Part shown: piece after piece, positions 9,086-17,804 of the stretch
Numbering within the stretch: the first letter of the stretch is position 1
Layout of the letters: every line of letters begins with the position of its first letter
DNA from: CAZIJH01 sp964539655
Lineage (GTDB): Archaea; Aenigmatarchaeota; Aenigmatarchaeia; CG10238-14; SCSR01
Direction: 5' to 3'
DNA length: 64,000 nt
Assembly (NCBI GenBank): GCA_964539655.1
Contig: CAZIJH010000001.1
Coordinates: 1-64,000 of the forward strand
Position numbers and translations under genes: made by a program
The notes under the pieces: generated by a model
Databases searched by the model: none
The model's input: only the letters and a program-made list of their open reading frames with translations
Told to the model about the DNA's origin: nothing

Positions 9086-9454
9086 ATGAAAATCGTGATA
9101 GACACCAACTTTTGGATGGACATTTTCAAGTTCAAGATCGACTTGAGCGAGATTTACGATCTTCTTCCCGGCTCGCAGATGGCGACGATTAGTCAGGTGG
9201 TGGACGAGCTGAACAGGCTGGCCGCCAAAAAAACAAACCATTCCAAATTCGCAAGGCTCGCGTTGGAATTTATCAAGTCAAAATCTGTCAACGTGATCAA
9301 AACTCCTGAATCTGGCGCTGACAAAGCTTTATTAAAGATGTCCGACAAAGAAACTGTAATCGCGACAGACGATTCGGTTCTGAAAAAAAACATCGAAGCC
9401 AAGGGCGGGAAAATAATTTATATACTGGGAAGAAAACATATTGCATTAAGCTAA
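9086..9454 (+). CDS. PIN-domain protein, Fcf1/Utp24-like (COG1412)
   Basis: 122-residue single-domain PIN nuclease. Acidic metal-binding residues are visible as D6 in IDTNFWMD, in the VVDEL segment, and in the C-terminal IATDDSVLKKN. Fcf1-like PIN proteins take part in pre-rRNA cleavage in eukaryotes, and the archaeal form commonly sits between aIF2gamma and Rpo7, as it does here apart from the inserted pilin and pyrophosphatase. That context argues for RNA processing rather than a toxin. Confidence 0.85.
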   Translation: MKIVIDTNFWMDIFKFKIDLSEIYDLLPGSQMATISQVVDELNRLAAKKTNHSKFARLALEFIKSKSVNVIKTPESGADKALLKMSDKETVIATDDSVLKKNIEAKGGKIIYILGRKHIALS

Positions 9455-9473
9455 TCAAAAAAGTGAGCACAAG

Positions 9474-11441
9474 ATGGCAGTCGTATTTGTCGCATTGGTT
9501 TCCGCTCTGTTGTCCCTGCTGTTTGCGGGAGTTCTGTCCCTCGGCATAATGAAAAGAAATGCCGGGACTCCGAAGATGAAGGAAATTTCCGACGCGATAA
9601 AGTCCGGGGCTTCCGCTTATCTCAGGAGGCAATACAAGACTTTGATTCCTATTGTTGTCGTCGTCTCTGTTGTTCTCGCTTTTGTACTCGGCTTTTCGAC
9701 TGCGTTGAATTTCGTCGTCGGCGCATTTTTGTCCGCGCTGGCAGGATACATCGGGATGAATATTTCTGTCAGGACAAACGCAAGAACTGCCCACGCCGCG
9801 AAAGAAGGGTTGTCGAGCGCCCTCGGAGTGGCATTCAAGGGCGGTGCGGTTACTGGAATGGTCGTTGTCGGTCTCGGTCTTCTTGGAGTCACTGTTCTGT
9901 ATCAGTACACAGGTGATCTGAATTCCATAATCGGTCTTGGATTTGGCGCGAGCCTCGTCAGTTTGTTCATGAGGGTAGGCGGCGGAATTTATACAAAGGC
10001 CGCTGATGTCGGCGCTGATCTTGTCGGAAAAGTCGAGAAGGGAATTCCGGAAGACGACCCGAGAAATCCAGCCGTCATAGCAGACAACGTCGGTGACAAC
10101 GTCGGTGACAACGCGGGAATGGCTGCCGATCTTTTCGAGTCCTATGTTATAACAATCATCGCCGCAATGCTTCTAGGAGCCGGGTTCGGCGTGAACGGTT
10201 CTCTTTTCCCTCTCGCGATCGGGGCAGCCGCGATAATCGCGTCGATAATCGGAATATTTTTCGTGAGGCTCGGAAAGAAGAAAGATATTTGGTCCGCGTT
10301 AAACGGAGGAATACTTGCGACGTCCGCTATCTCCGCCGTGCTGTTTTATTTCATCACAAACTTCTTCTTCAACAACATTTCGATATTTTTAGCAGCGCTG
10401 GTCGGGCTTGTTGTCACAGTCGTGATCGGTTTCATCACTGAAAAATTCACGTCGAGGGAAAGCAATGCGGTGAAACAGATCGCGCAGGCGTCGACGACCG
10501 GAGCCGGAACAAACGTGATTGCGGGAATTGCAATCGGAATGAAGAGCACGTTCCCAACAGTTCTTCTTATTGTAGCGGCCATACTCGCATCCTATTATTT
10601 GGCAGGCGTCTACGGAATTGCGATTGCGGCGCTCGGAATGCTTTCAGTTACTGGGATAATTGTTGCAGTTGATTCGTTCGGCCCGATAACAGACAACGCT
10701 GGAGGAATTGCAGAAATGTCCGGCCTTCCGGAAAAAATCAGAAATATAACAGACGCTCTTGACGCTGTAGGGAACACGACGAAAGCCGTCACGAAAGGTT
10801 TCGCGATTGGTTCTGCGGCTCTCGCGGCTTTGTCTTTGTTTGTCGCATACGCAGAGGCGACTCATCTTGTTTCTATTGATGTGTTGAAACCCACTGTCGT
10901 TGTCGGACTTTTCATCGGCGGAGGTTTGACATTCTTGTTTTCGTCATTCGCGATGGCGGCTGTCGGTCGCGCTGCATTTGCCGTTGTGGAGGAAGTTCGC
11001 AGGCAATGGAGAACTATAAAGGGAATCATGCAAGGCAAAGCGAAACCGAATTACGCAAAAGTTGTTGACATCACGACAAAAGCGGCGCTCAGAGAATTTA
11101 TCGCGCCCGGAATGATCGCAGTCGTGTCGCCGGTCATAGTCGGATTTGTTTTGGGAGCCGAAGCTCTCGGCGGATTGCTTGCGGGGAGCATTGTAACTGG
11201 CTTGTTGCTTGCAATATTCCTTGCGAACAGCGGAGCTGCGTGGGACAACGCTAAGAAGTATATAGAGGCTGGCAACCTTGGCGGAAAGGGAAGCGACGCG
11301 CACAAGGCAGCTGTCGTGGGGGACACTGTCGGCGATCCTTGCAAAGACACCGCGGGACCATCTTTAAATCCTTTGATAAAAGTATTAAGTATGATTTCGT
11401 TGCTCTTCGCGACTCTGATCGTTACTTATGCTTTGCTATAA
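9474..11441 (+). CDS. hppA: Membrane H+-translocating pyrophosphatase, K+-independent type
   Basis: 655 residues with about 16 hydrophobic helices. The PPi/Mg-binding motifs are intact: DVGADLVGKVE, then DDPRNPAVIADNVGDNVGD, and a C-terminal DTVGDPCKDTAGPSLNPL. It hydrolyses pyrophosphate and pumps protons. The lysine in GNTTKA at residue about 437 is the known signature of K+-independent enzymes (Ala in K+-dependent ones). It starts 20 bases after the PIN gene and sits inside a normally tight translation/transcription string, so it may be co-transcribed with it. Confidence 0.95.
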   Translation: MAVVFVALVSALLSLLFAGVLSLGIMKRNAGTPKMKEISDAIKSGASAYLRRQYKTLIPIVVVVSVVLAFVLGFSTALNFVVGAFLSALAGYIGMNISVRTNARTAHAAKEGLSSALGVAFKGGAVTGMVVVGLGLLGVTVLYQYTGDLNSIIGLGFGASLVSLFMRVGGGIYTKAADVGADLVGKVEKGIPEDDPRNPAVIADNVGDNVGDNAGMAADLFESYVITIIAAMLLGAGFGVNGSLFPLAIGAAAIIASIIGIFFVRLGKKKDIWSALNGGILATSAISAVLFYFITNFFFNNISIFLAALVGLVVTVVIGFITEKFTSRESNAVKQIAQASTTGAGTNVIAGIAIGMKSTFPTVLLIVAAILASYYLAGVYGIAIAALGMLSVTGIIVAVDSFGPITDNAGGIAEMSGLPEKIRNITDALDAVGNTTKAVTKGFAIGSAALAALSLFVAYAEATHLVSIDVLKPTVVVGLFIGGGLTFLFSSFAMAAVGRAAFAVVEEVRRQWRTIKGIMQGKAKPNYAKVVDITTKAALREFIAPGMIAVVSPVIVGFVLGAEALGGLLAGSIVTGLLLAIFLANSGAAWDNAKKYIEAGNLGGKGSDAHKAAVVGDTVGDPCKDTAGPSLNPLIKVLSMISLLFATLIVTYALL

Positions 11442-11473
11442 ATATTATGAATTGAAAATTGAATGGTGAAAAA

Positions 11474-12025
11474 ATGTACAGAATATTTACAGTGCAGGAC
11501 AAGGTACGCGTTCCCCCACAGATGCTAGGCGAGGACAAGACCGACGCGGTCAGGAATGCCATAGCTGAAAAGTTCGAAGGGATTTTGGATCCCAAGGTCG
11601 GGAAAATAATTTCTGTTGTAGGCGTCGACGAGGTTGGCGAGGGAAGGATACTTGCCGGCGATGCGGGCGTCCATTTCATGACTCGGTTCAAAGTTTTGGC
11701 GTACAAGCCCGAGCTGAACGAGGTTGTTACTGGAGAAGTGATAGACAACACCGAATTCGGCGCATTCGTGAGGATGGGACCGATGGACGGACTGATACAT
11801 ATCTCCCAGCTCATGGACGATTATGTGAGTTACGACAACAAAAATTCCGTCTTTGTCGGCAAGCAGAGCAAGCACACGTTGAAGGAAGGGGACAAGGTCC
11901 GCGGCCGTGTTATTTCTATTTCGTTCACCGAGCAGCAGAAGATTGGCCTGACAATGAGGCAGCCCGGACTGGGAAGCATTGCATGGCTCGAGGACGACAA
12001 GAGGAAGAAGAAGGCCAAGGCTTAG
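11474..12025 (+). CDS. rpo7: RNA polymerase subunit Rpo7 (RpoE')
   Basis: 183 residues. The N-terminal RNP-like domain (MYRIFTVQDKVRVPPQMLG) and C-terminal S1/OB domain (VTGEVIDNTEFGAFVRMGPMDGLIH) are typical of the stalk subunit that pairs with Rpo4 and binds nascent RNA. I chose ATG 11474 over an upstream TTG at 11459 because family members begin MYR/MYK. First of a four-gene run with Spt4, eS24 and eS27. Confidence 0.95.
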   Translation: MYRIFTVQDKVRVPPQMLGEDKTDAVRNAIAEKFEGILDPKVGKIISVVGVDEVGEGRILAGDAGVHFMTRFKVLAYKPELNEVVTGEVIDNTEFGAFVRMGPMDGLIHISQLMDDYVSYDNKNSVFVGKQSKHTLKEGDKVRGRVISISFTEQQKIGLTMRQPGLGSIAWLEDDKRKKKAKA

Positions 12026-12031
12026 ATTGTT

Positions 12032-12220
12032 ATGGCAAAAAAGCAGCAGGTCTGTAGGAATTGCAGAAGATTTACAAATGAAAGCGTTTGTCCGGTCTGC
12101 AAATCGACAAATCTTTCGTCGAGCTGGAAGGGGATGGTGGTTATCATCGACACGAATAGCGAGGTGGCGAAAAATCTCGGGGTGTCTGAACCAGGAAAAT
12201 ACGCGTTGTTTGTTGATTAA
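12032..12220 (+). CDS. spt4: Transcription elongation factor Spt4 (RpoE'')
   Basis: 62-residue zinc-binding partner of Spt5/NusG. Two CxxC pairs are present (CRNC near residue 7, CPVC near 20), followed by the conserved SSSWKGMVVIID segment. It lies 6 bases downstream of rpo7, a conserved archaeal order. Confidence 0.95.
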   Translation: MAKKQQVCRNCRRFTNESVCPVCKSTNLSSSWKGMVVIIDTNSEVAKNLGVSEPGKYALFVD

Positions 12221-12222
12221 AA

Positions 12223-12510
12223 ATGGAAATATCGATAATCGAAGAAAAAGAGAATCCTTTTTTCAAGAGAAAGGAATTGATTGCCCTGATCAAGCACACT
12301 GCGGCAGCAACGCCATCAAAATCTGAACTGGTGAAAAATTTGGCGACGATGAATTCTGTAGACGAGAGCCAGGTAGTGATTGATTACGTGTTCACGAAAA
12401 GCGGCGCAAGCGAATCGCTCGCAAAAATAAAAATTCTGAGCGAGAAGCCGAAGGCGCAGGCAAAACAAGAGGAGAAGAAAGATGAAGCACAAGCCGGTCA
12501 AAATCAATGA
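12223..12510 (+). CDS. rps24e: 30S ribosomal protein eS24
   Basis: 95 residues. MEISIIEEKENPFFKRKEL and the PSKSELVKNLA segment match eS24. The last 20 residues are a Lys/Glu/Gln-rich tail. The next gene begins inside this tail (29-base overlap), so the tail may be shaped by the overlapping frame. Confidence 0.93.
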   Translation: MEISIIEEKENPFFKRKELIALIKHTAAATPSKSELVKNLATMNSVDESQVVIDYVFTKSGASESLAKIKILSEKPKAQAKQEEKKDEAQAGQNQ

Positions 12511-12634
12511 AGTCCTTAAAGGAAATGGCAAAAACTGTCCAAGATGCGGTGACGGGACTCATCTCGGCATGCACAAGAATAGAATGTACTGCGGAAAATG
12601 CCATTACTGCGAATTCATGTCTCAGAAAAGCTGA
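12482..12634 (+). CDS. rps27ae: 30S ribosomal protein eS27A (eS31 family)
   Basis: A 50-residue zinc-ribbon protein: MKHKPVKINEVLKG, then CPRCGDG...CGKCHYC. The C-x2-C...C-x2-C pattern with a KNRMYCGKC core is the archaeal S27A ribosomal form without ubiquitin. It starts at ATG 12482 within the 3' end of eS24 in another frame and stops at 12634. Missed by simple length filters but clearly real from motif and conserved order. Confidence 0.92.
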   Translation: MKHKPVKINEVLKGNGKNCPRCGDGTHLGMHKNRMYCGKCHYCEFMSQKS

Positions 12635-12640
12635 TACAGA

Positions 12641-13318
12641 TCATTTTATTTTCTGTTTGAGATAGCTGTCGAAGATTTTCCTGGTCTCGTCGATTTCTTT
12701 CTCGGGAACTCCGAGCCTCTTTGCAAGCTCCGTATTAGAAATTTTCAGCATCTCTCTCGGGTTTTTTACATAAAACGGATGGAAATTGAAAATCTTTTCC
12801 ATGATGGATTTTTCGTCTCCATCCTTTGAACTTTTTAAAAATATCTTGGTGATTTTGTAGATTTGGTTTTCATAGCCGCTCAAAACGAAAAACATCAATG
12901 GAATAGTCCATCCGCCGCATTTCACAAATTTAAGATCGTATTTTGTGCCGAAAACCTTTTCAAAAATTATTTTTGCTCTTCGTAGATGATAATCGGAAGT
13001 GAAAATAATTATTTCGTCGAATTTATGTCTCTTGACAATAAGTTTTGAGAAATACGCGTTTCCAAAAGTATCGAGAGACCTGTCCTCTTTCAGCAAAATA
13101 TTTTTCGGTATCTCTTTTTGTATCAGGTACTTTAACATTTCTTCCGTTTCTGATTTTCCGGCGATCCTATTTGCCGCCCCGCCGCTTAGCAATATTTTCT
13201 GTATCTTTCCTTTTTTGTAAAATTCGATTGACTTGTCTAATCTTTTTTTGAGGACTTCTGTCATTTCTCCGTTATCTTTCAGCTTGTATCCTAAAACTAT
13301 TCCAAGATTGTCTTTCAT
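12641..13318 (-). CDS. DUF218 / YdcF-like protein
   Basis: 225 residues. LGIVLGYKLKDNGEMTEVLKKRLD, ILLSGGAAN, EDRSLDTFGNAYFSK and FTSDYHLRRA are the successive conserved blocks of the DUF218 family (SanA/YdcF), which are alpha/beta proteins tied to envelope processes and possibly binding nucleotide-type substrates. There is no N-terminal membrane anchor, unlike many bacterial members. The last 60 residues hold a helix-turn-like segment (ISNTELAKRLGVPEKEIDE). Its start overlaps the stop of aIF6 by 4 bases, so it belongs to the eL31-aIF6 operon. Confidence 0.8.
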   Translation of the reverse strand: MKDNLGIVLGYKLKDNGEMTEVLKKRLDKSIEFYKKGKIQKILLSGGAANRIAGKSETEEMLKYLIQKEIPKNILLKEDRSLDTFGNAYFSKLIVKRHKFDEIIIFTSDYHLRRAKIIFEKVFGTKYDLKFVKCGGWTIPLMFFVLSGYENQIYKITKIFLKSSKDGDEKSIMEKIFNFHPFYVKNPREMLKISNTELAKRLGVPEKEIDETRKIFDSYLKQKIK

Positions 13319-13992
13319 ATAAGCTCCAGGGCTTCCTGCAATCTCATAATTTCTGGACCAGTTGTACTTTCTCCAACAAGCGCGGCATTTGAATTCGCAA
13401 CGATGCAGCTTCCAACAAATGGCGATCCGAAATTAGCAGTTCCTATGTCAGACTTGACTTTTAGAATCCCCTCGATAATTTTCATTTCGCTTTCTTCCGC
13501 ATCTCTGTGCAGTAAGCATCCTCTGTTCGTCGCGACTCCCGACGATCCGACGACAGGCATTTTAGCAACTGTTCCGTATTCGATTTCAACATCCAGCGCA
13601 TCTTCAATGTTTTTTTTCTCAACCGATGAAAAATAATTGCTGATTATCGCACCCTTGTCGTTGCATAAAATCAAATTTCCGATGCACGTCAGCCTGGATT
13701 TTGAAATATAAATATTCACGCCGAGTTCTTCGAGATTTTTTTTGATATTTTCGTATTCGCCTTCAAAAATTATTTTTGGAAGTACGATTCCATTCGAATT
13801 CGCAACGCAAAACATTCCGATAAGCTCCGTATTAGAAATGGATGCGCGTATTGTCGGAACTTTCAGGTTTTCTTTGACAATTGACAGGCTGTTTTCCGTG
13901 ATAGGATTTCCGATCAGGCAAAATTTGTCGGTGGCCCTGGCGAACATCCCTATGTTGTGGTCGCCTAGAAAATCAGTTTGTACGACTTTCAT
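13315..13992 (-). CDS. eif6: Translation initiation factor aIF6
   Basis: 225-residue ribosome anti-association factor that binds the large subunit. It shows the five-fold repeat pattern of the family (FLGDHNIGMFARATDKFCL, VVGSSGVATNRGCLLHRDA, SPFVGSCIVANSNAALVG). It is 13 bases downstream of eL31, a conserved archaeal order, and overlaps the DUF218 gene downstream. Confidence 0.95.
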   Translation of the reverse strand: MKVVQTDFLGDHNIGMFARATDKFCLIGNPITENSLSIVKENLKVPTIRASISNTELIGMFCVANSNGIVLPKIIFEGEYENIKKNLEELGVNIYISKSRLTCIGNLILCNDKGAIISNYFSSVEKKNIEDALDVEIEYGTVAKMPVVGSSGVATNRGCLLHRDAEESEMKIIEGILKVKSDIGTANFGSPFVGSCIVANSNAALVGESTTGPEIMRLQEALELI

Positions 13993-14005
13993 TTTTCTTT
14001 CAACT

Positions 14006-14254
14006 TCAGACCGATTTGACTGAAACCGAACCGTTCGATTCCTTCTTCAATTTCACTCTTATCAAATAATTTCTCTGGTGTCCGCCGTTCCAGATTTGAG
14101 CATTGAGATCCTTGTCGATTTTGATCTTCTTAGTTTTCATCTGCTTTTCGGCTTTCTCTCTCAATAAGGATGAAATCTTCTGGCTTCTCATCCATCTTGG
14201 ATACTTGATCACGCTTTTCCTCAAATTCAAGGTAATTACTTTTTCTTCTGCCAT
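14006..14254 (-). CDS. rpl31e: 50S ribosomal protein eL31
   Basis: 82 residues with the eL31 pattern (ITLNLRKSVIKYPRWMRSQKISSLLRE, then KIDKDLNAQIWNGG). Most archaea encode eL39 immediately upstream of eL31. Here eL39 is absent from this spot and lies at 16120-16287 instead. Lead gene of eL31-aIF6-DUF218. Confidence 0.92.
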   Translation of the reverse strand: MAEEKVITLNLRKSVIKYPRWMRSQKISSLLREKAEKQMKTKKIKIDKDLNAQIWNGGHQRNYLIRVKLKKESNGSVSVKSV

Positions 14255-14314
14255 ACTCTAAATTCTATAGCAATATATTTATATAACGCTTTCACAATTT
14301 CTTAAAAGATATAC
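14255..14314. promoter_or_regulatory. Divergent promoter region between eL31 and pilin genes
   Basis: 60 bases, strongly AT-rich, with ATATATTTATATAA near 14272-14285. It can serve as TATA element in either direction for eL31-aIF6 (minus) and the pilin pair (plus). The plus-strand ATG at 14315 is about 35 bases downstream. Confidence 0.4.
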
Positions 14315-14791
14315 ATGTCGAAGTTGAAAGGTATCAGTCCGATGATTGCTACCGTGCTTCTTATTGCGTTCACGATTGCGGTCGGTGGCGTACTTTCGGT
14401 CTGGCTTTCCACTTTGACTTCTACGACCACTTCGACAGTCGGCACGAGCGGACAGAAAGCTGCCGAATGCGGATCCTCGTCGATATCGATCAGGGAAGTG
14501 AGGTACACTCCGAGCCAGACGCGCGTTAACGTCACCGTTTCGCATTTGACAGGAACTTTGCCGTTGAGGAACCTTTCGATATCGGTCAGCGGTTTGGGAA
14601 GATCCAACACGACATCTCTTGTTTATACGGCTTCGGACTTCGGCCCAGGCGAACTTTACATGGAATCGGTCAATGTTACAAACGGAGCATCGGTCCCGCC
14701 AGAGGTTGTTTCAGTAAGGGCGCTGTGCAAGGATACTTATGTGATTACTGCCGAATGCAAGTCCGGACAGGACTGCATGAAGGCGTCTTAA
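14315..14791 (+). CDS. Pilin/archaellin-like surface protein
   Basis: 158 residues. MSKLKGISPMIATVLLIAFTIAVGG is a class III-type signal: basic residues then a long hydrophobic helix, with likely prepilin-peptidase cleavage before ISP. The exported domain is Ser/Thr-rich with NVTV sequons and four C-terminal cysteines. It is the first of a tandem pair with 14812-15291: both share the TVGTSGQK/TVGTSGEK segment and a terminal AECK-GQ-CM motif. Confidence 0.82.
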   Translation: MSKLKGISPMIATVLLIAFTIAVGGVLSVWLSTLTSTTTSTVGTSGQKAAECGSSSISIREVRYTPSQTRVNVTVSHLTGTLPLRNLSISVSGLGRSNTTSLVYTASDFGPGELYMESVNVTNGASVPPEVVSVRALCKDTYVITAECKSGQDCMKAS

Positions 14792-14811
14792 AAGAATAAG
14801 TGAAAAAGAAA

Positions 14812-15291
14812 ATGAGCAAGAAAAGGGGATTGAGTGCACTCGTCACGACGGTCTTGCTGATAGGTTTCTCTATCGCAATAGGCGGGATAATTCTTGTATG
14901 GTTTTCTAACTTGACCAACACGCAGACGCAGACGGTAGGCACCAGTGGAGAGAAACTTACGGATTGTGCTGCGAGCGCAGTCACGATTAATTCTGTCAAA
15001 TATAACGCAACTTCTCCTTCGGGCACTTGGGCGCTTGTAAACGTGACGATCTCTCTTGCCGCAGGGACGCAGAATGTCGCAAACTTCACCGCTTACGTTT
15101 CTGCCAAAGGACTTACGAATTCTACCACAGACACATCAACAATAGTTCCGGGACAGACAATCACATTGCGCGTGAATGTTACTTCGGATTCGATTCCTCC
15201 GGAGCTCGTCAGAGTCGCTGGCCTGTGCAAGAGCGCCGTGCCGATAATTGCCGAATGCAAAGCCGGTCAGTCGTGCATGTCTGCGGTTTAG
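14812..15291 (+). CDS. Pilin/archaellin-like surface protein, tandem paralogue
   Basis: 159 residues from ATG 14812 (MSKKRGLSALVTTVLLIGFSIAIGG). I chose this start because it aligns exactly with the MSKLKGIS start of the preceding paralogue; a GTG at 14800 would add four residues. It has the same architecture, cysteine pattern (LCK...AECKAGQSCM) and N-glycosylation-like sequons. 20 bases separate the two genes, so they are probably co-expressed as two pilin subunits. Confidence 0.82.
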   Translation: MSKKRGLSALVTTVLLIGFSIAIGGIILVWFSNLTNTQTQTVGTSGEKLTDCAASAVTINSVKYNATSPSGTWALVNVTISLAAGTQNVANFTAYVSAKGLTNSTTDTSTIVPGQTITLRVNVTSDSIPPELVRVAGLCKSAVPIIAECKAGQSCMSAV

Positions 15292-15295
15292 AATT

Positions 15296-16063
15296 TTAAT
15301 TTTTGCTTCTAATTTCTCTCTCTTCTTTCAATTCAAATTCAATCCTCATAAGTTCCCCCCACGCAAGTTCGACCATTGGAACCAATGGTGGTGAATCCTT
15401 TGAGAGAACTTGATTTTCGTCAGCGAACTTAATTTGTATCAAAGTTTCTAATCTACTCATTTTCTTTTTCAATTCAGAATCCAATTCGGCGATTTGAACT
15501 TGGTAATTTTGCGTATTTGCTAAATAGCTCGCACATCTATCTATATGAGCAGGATGAGTAACAACGACTGCGTGTTGTACAGATTCGTCATACTTCATAT
15601 TATCGATTCTTTTGCAGAATGCTTCTTCTCTTTCAAATGAAATTCTCCTTTTTAGGGAGTCGAATTCATGCGAAATAATTATCAAATCGGCAGATCGATT
15701 CCTATAACTATGGAGCAATTTTTGAAAATCTTTTGCAAGCTGGTCGAGCGGGTTCGGATTTGTTGCCCCTGGAAGCAAAGTGTCTCCAAGCGAACATACA
15801 TCGTAACCCTGCTCGCGCACAACTCGATAAAATTTTTTGTAAGGATTGGAAGGGCCCCAGTACTCTTCCATATGGAGATATGGCCATACTTCGTCGATAG
15901 TCATTTCTGGTAAAGCTTCCAAAAAATGTCCGCGTTCTATCAAAAGAGGCTCATGAAAAATCGTTGTCGTTTTCGGATCAAGCGCATATTCGTCCAGCAA
16001 ATTAATTTGCCTGTCTACAGATTCGGGTTCACCATGCCAATCCTGAAGCATCAATATGTCCAT
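15296..16063 (-). CDS. Hypothetical protein, His/Glu-rich, 255 residues
   Basis: I do not recognise the family. It begins MDILMLQDWHGEPES; acidic and histidine residues recur (IFHEPLLIERGHFLEALPEM, IISHEF, VVVTHPAHIDR). The pattern 'QDWHGE ... H-P-A-H' recalls metal-dependent hydrolases of the TraB/ChaN/EreA type, which is a weak inference. The C-terminal 60 residues are helical. AT-rich codon use and isolated position (convergent with the pilins, 57 bases after eL39) suggest an accessory gene. Confidence 0.55.
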   Translation of the reverse strand: MDILMLQDWHGEPESVDRQINLLDEYALDPKTTTIFHEPLLIERGHFLEALPEMTIDEVWPYLHMEEYWGPSNPYKKFYRVVREQGYDVCSLGDTLLPGATNPNPLDQLAKDFQKLLHSYRNRSADLIIISHEFDSLKRRISFEREEAFCKRIDNMKYDESVQHAVVVTHPAHIDRCASYLANTQNYQVQIAELDSELKKKMSRLETLIQIKFADENQVLSKDSPPLVPMVELAWGELMRIEFELKEEREIRSKN

Positions 16064-16119
16064 TAAAATTTCACTAATTATTCAAAATGATTTTAAGGAT
16101 TTAAGTTTGATAAAAAAAT

Positions 16120-16287
16120 TTAGATCCTTAACCTGGTCCTTCTCCATCTCTTGACTTTGTCAACATTGATTCTTCTCGATCTGGCCCTCTTCATTCCGAA
16201 TTTTTTGATGTCAGCCCATCTCGGAGCGAGCCTGATCTTTCCGATTTTGACAAGCTTGTTTTTCTTTGAAGAACTTTTGATTGCCAT
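16120..16287 (-). CDS. rpl39e: 50S ribosomal protein eL39
   Basis: 55 residues, highly basic: MAIKSSSKKNKLVKIGKI, APRWADIKKFG, and the family-defining C-terminus KRWRRTRLRI. ATG at 16285-16287, TAA at 16120-16122. It starts 7 bases after the Rrp42 stop, so it is the last gene of the exosome operon, where eL37A is usually found. Too short for most ORF filters. Confidence 0.9.
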   Translation of the reverse strand: MAIKSSSKKNKLVKIGKIRLAPRWADIKKFGMKRARSRRINVDKVKRWRRTRLRI

Positions 16288-16293
16288 TGGAGA

Positions 16294-17073
16294 TTACGCC
16301 TTCTTCTTGACAAATTTTCTCAGGTCTGTCGATTTCTTAATTGCAAAATCAATCATGCTTTCGATCTCTTCTATTTTCAGCGGAGCCTTTCCCTGCTTCT
16401 GCAGCGCGCAGACTTTGTCGTCGTCCCTGACAGCAATGGCGAGCTTCGCTTCGACTGCGTCTTCTTCATCGATTGTTGGATCAATAAGGAACTTGTCTCC
16501 CATCTTGCAGACAGTTATTGTTACTGGGCTGTACTTCATCGGCACATCTTTCTCGTAGTCTCCTCTCGCGATTTTTTCGTCGACGATTTTCGGAACTTTC
16601 GCGTTTGAAAGTGCGTTTATCGCCGCGAGCATGGCCGCGTCGAGAAGGTTTCCCTGGTTGTTGATGATGTGAATGTCGACGTTGATGATCCAGACCTTTT
16701 CTCCCGGAGTTATCGCCATTTTTTCCAAATCAATGCAATGTGATTCTCTCAATCCCCTGTCAACTATTCTTGCAAGCTCTACCGCGTTTTCGCTCGGAGG
16801 GCCTGCTTCAAATTCTGGAGATGCAAGCGGACTTAATTCCGCGCCGACCATTAAGATTCCTTCGTTCGGAGTATCGGCGAACGGCGTGCCCATATTTAAT
16901 TTTACACCAGCTATTACTTCTGTGTCGCCGATTTTCACAATTGCTGATCCTTCCGCCTTCTTGATCTTGTTTATCTCGACTTCGATGTTTCTGTATTCGT
17001 CAAATTTTCTCTCGTCGATTCTTATTCCCTTGCTGATCAGTTCTGCAGCGTATGTAAATTGTGACATAATCAT
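16294..17073 (-). CDS. rrp42: Exosome subunit Rrp42
   Basis: 259-residue RNase PH-fold subunit that forms the hexameric ring with Rrp41 but lacks the catalytic aspartates. Conserved blocks: GIRIDERKFDEYRNIEVE, GDTEVIAGVKLNMGTPF, MVGAELSPLASPEFEAGPPSENAVEL (in pieces). The start overlaps the Rrp41 stop by 4 bases, giving tight coupling. Confidence 0.95.
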   Translation of the reverse strand: MIMSQFTYAAELISKGIRIDERKFDEYRNIEVEINKIKKAEGSAIVKIGDTEVIAGVKLNMGTPFADTPNEGILMVGAELSPLASPEFEAGPPSENAVELARIVDRGLRESHCIDLEKMAITPGEKVWIINVDIHIINNQGNLLDAAMLAAINALSNAKVPKIVDEKIARGDYEKDVPMKYSPVTITVCKMGDKFLIDPTIDEEDAVEAKLAIAVRDDDKVCALQKQGKAPLKIEEIESMIDFAIKKSTDLRKFVKKKA

Positions 17074-17804
17074 TCATTCCTCGCCGAGTAGAATTTTCTC
17101 AATGCTTCCTTCTGCTTCTCGTGTATTTTTCCGAGCGCGATTTTTGCCTGCGAAAGAAGTTCCGAAATTTCTTCCTTCGTAAGATTTCCATCCATCTGTA
17201 AAAGTGTGACTTCTCCTTTTGTCGGAAGCATTGCGATTGCCATGTCAGCCTCGGAATTGTTGTCTTCCTTCCCGTTGAGGTCGAGTATCAGCGTGTCGTT
17301 GATTTTTCCAACCGAGCATGCCGCGACCAGGTCTCTCATCGGAATCCCTGCAGCGGCGAGAGCAAGAGATGCGGCGTTTATTCCTGTGACTCTTGTAGAT
17401 CCGTCCGCTTGGATTATTTCAGCAAAAACGTCAACAGTAGATTTTGGAAAGTCTTCGAGCATCAGCGACGGCTCTAGCGCGAGGCGCATGACTTTCGATA
17501 TCTCTGTGCTCCTCCTGTCCGTTCCAGGAGATTTTCTGTCGTCAACAGAGAACGGCGCCATGTTGTATCTCGTTCTCAGGATTCCCGTGTCCGATTCCTG
17601 CATGAATCTCGGGAACAGTTCTCTCGGTCCGTATGTGGACGATACAGAGACAGTGTCTCCGAATCCGACTTCGGCAGAACCGTCCGCCCTGCTTATAACT
17701 CCGACCGTCATCTCGACTTTTCTGAGTTCCATCGGCGCTCTTCCGTCGATTCTCTTCCCGTCGACAATTAATTGTATATCAGACTTCTTTCCCATCTTCT
17801 CCAA
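17070..17804 (-). CDS. rrp41: Exosome catalytic subunit Rrp41
   Basis: 244-residue phosphorolytic 3'-5' exoribonuclease subunit. RGPRELFPR-type YGPRELFPRFMQESD, and RTRYNMAPFSVDDRKSPGTDRRS carrying the phosphate/RNA-binding arginines, are present. The acidic active-site region is ILDLNGKEDNNSEADMAIAM. Overlaps Rrp4 by 26 bases and Rrp42 by 4. Confidence 0.95.
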   Translation of the reverse strand: MEKMGKKSDIQLIVDGKRIDGRAPMELRKVEMTVGVISRADGSAEVGFGDTVSVSSTYGPRELFPRFMQESDTGILRTRYNMAPFSVDDRKSPGTDRRSTEISKVMRLALEPSLMLEDFPKSTVDVFAEIIQADGSTRVTGINAASLALAAAGIPMRDLVAACSVGKINDTLILDLNGKEDNNSEADMAIAMLPTKGEVTLLQMDGNLTKEEISELLSQAKIALGKIHEKQKEALRKFYSARNE

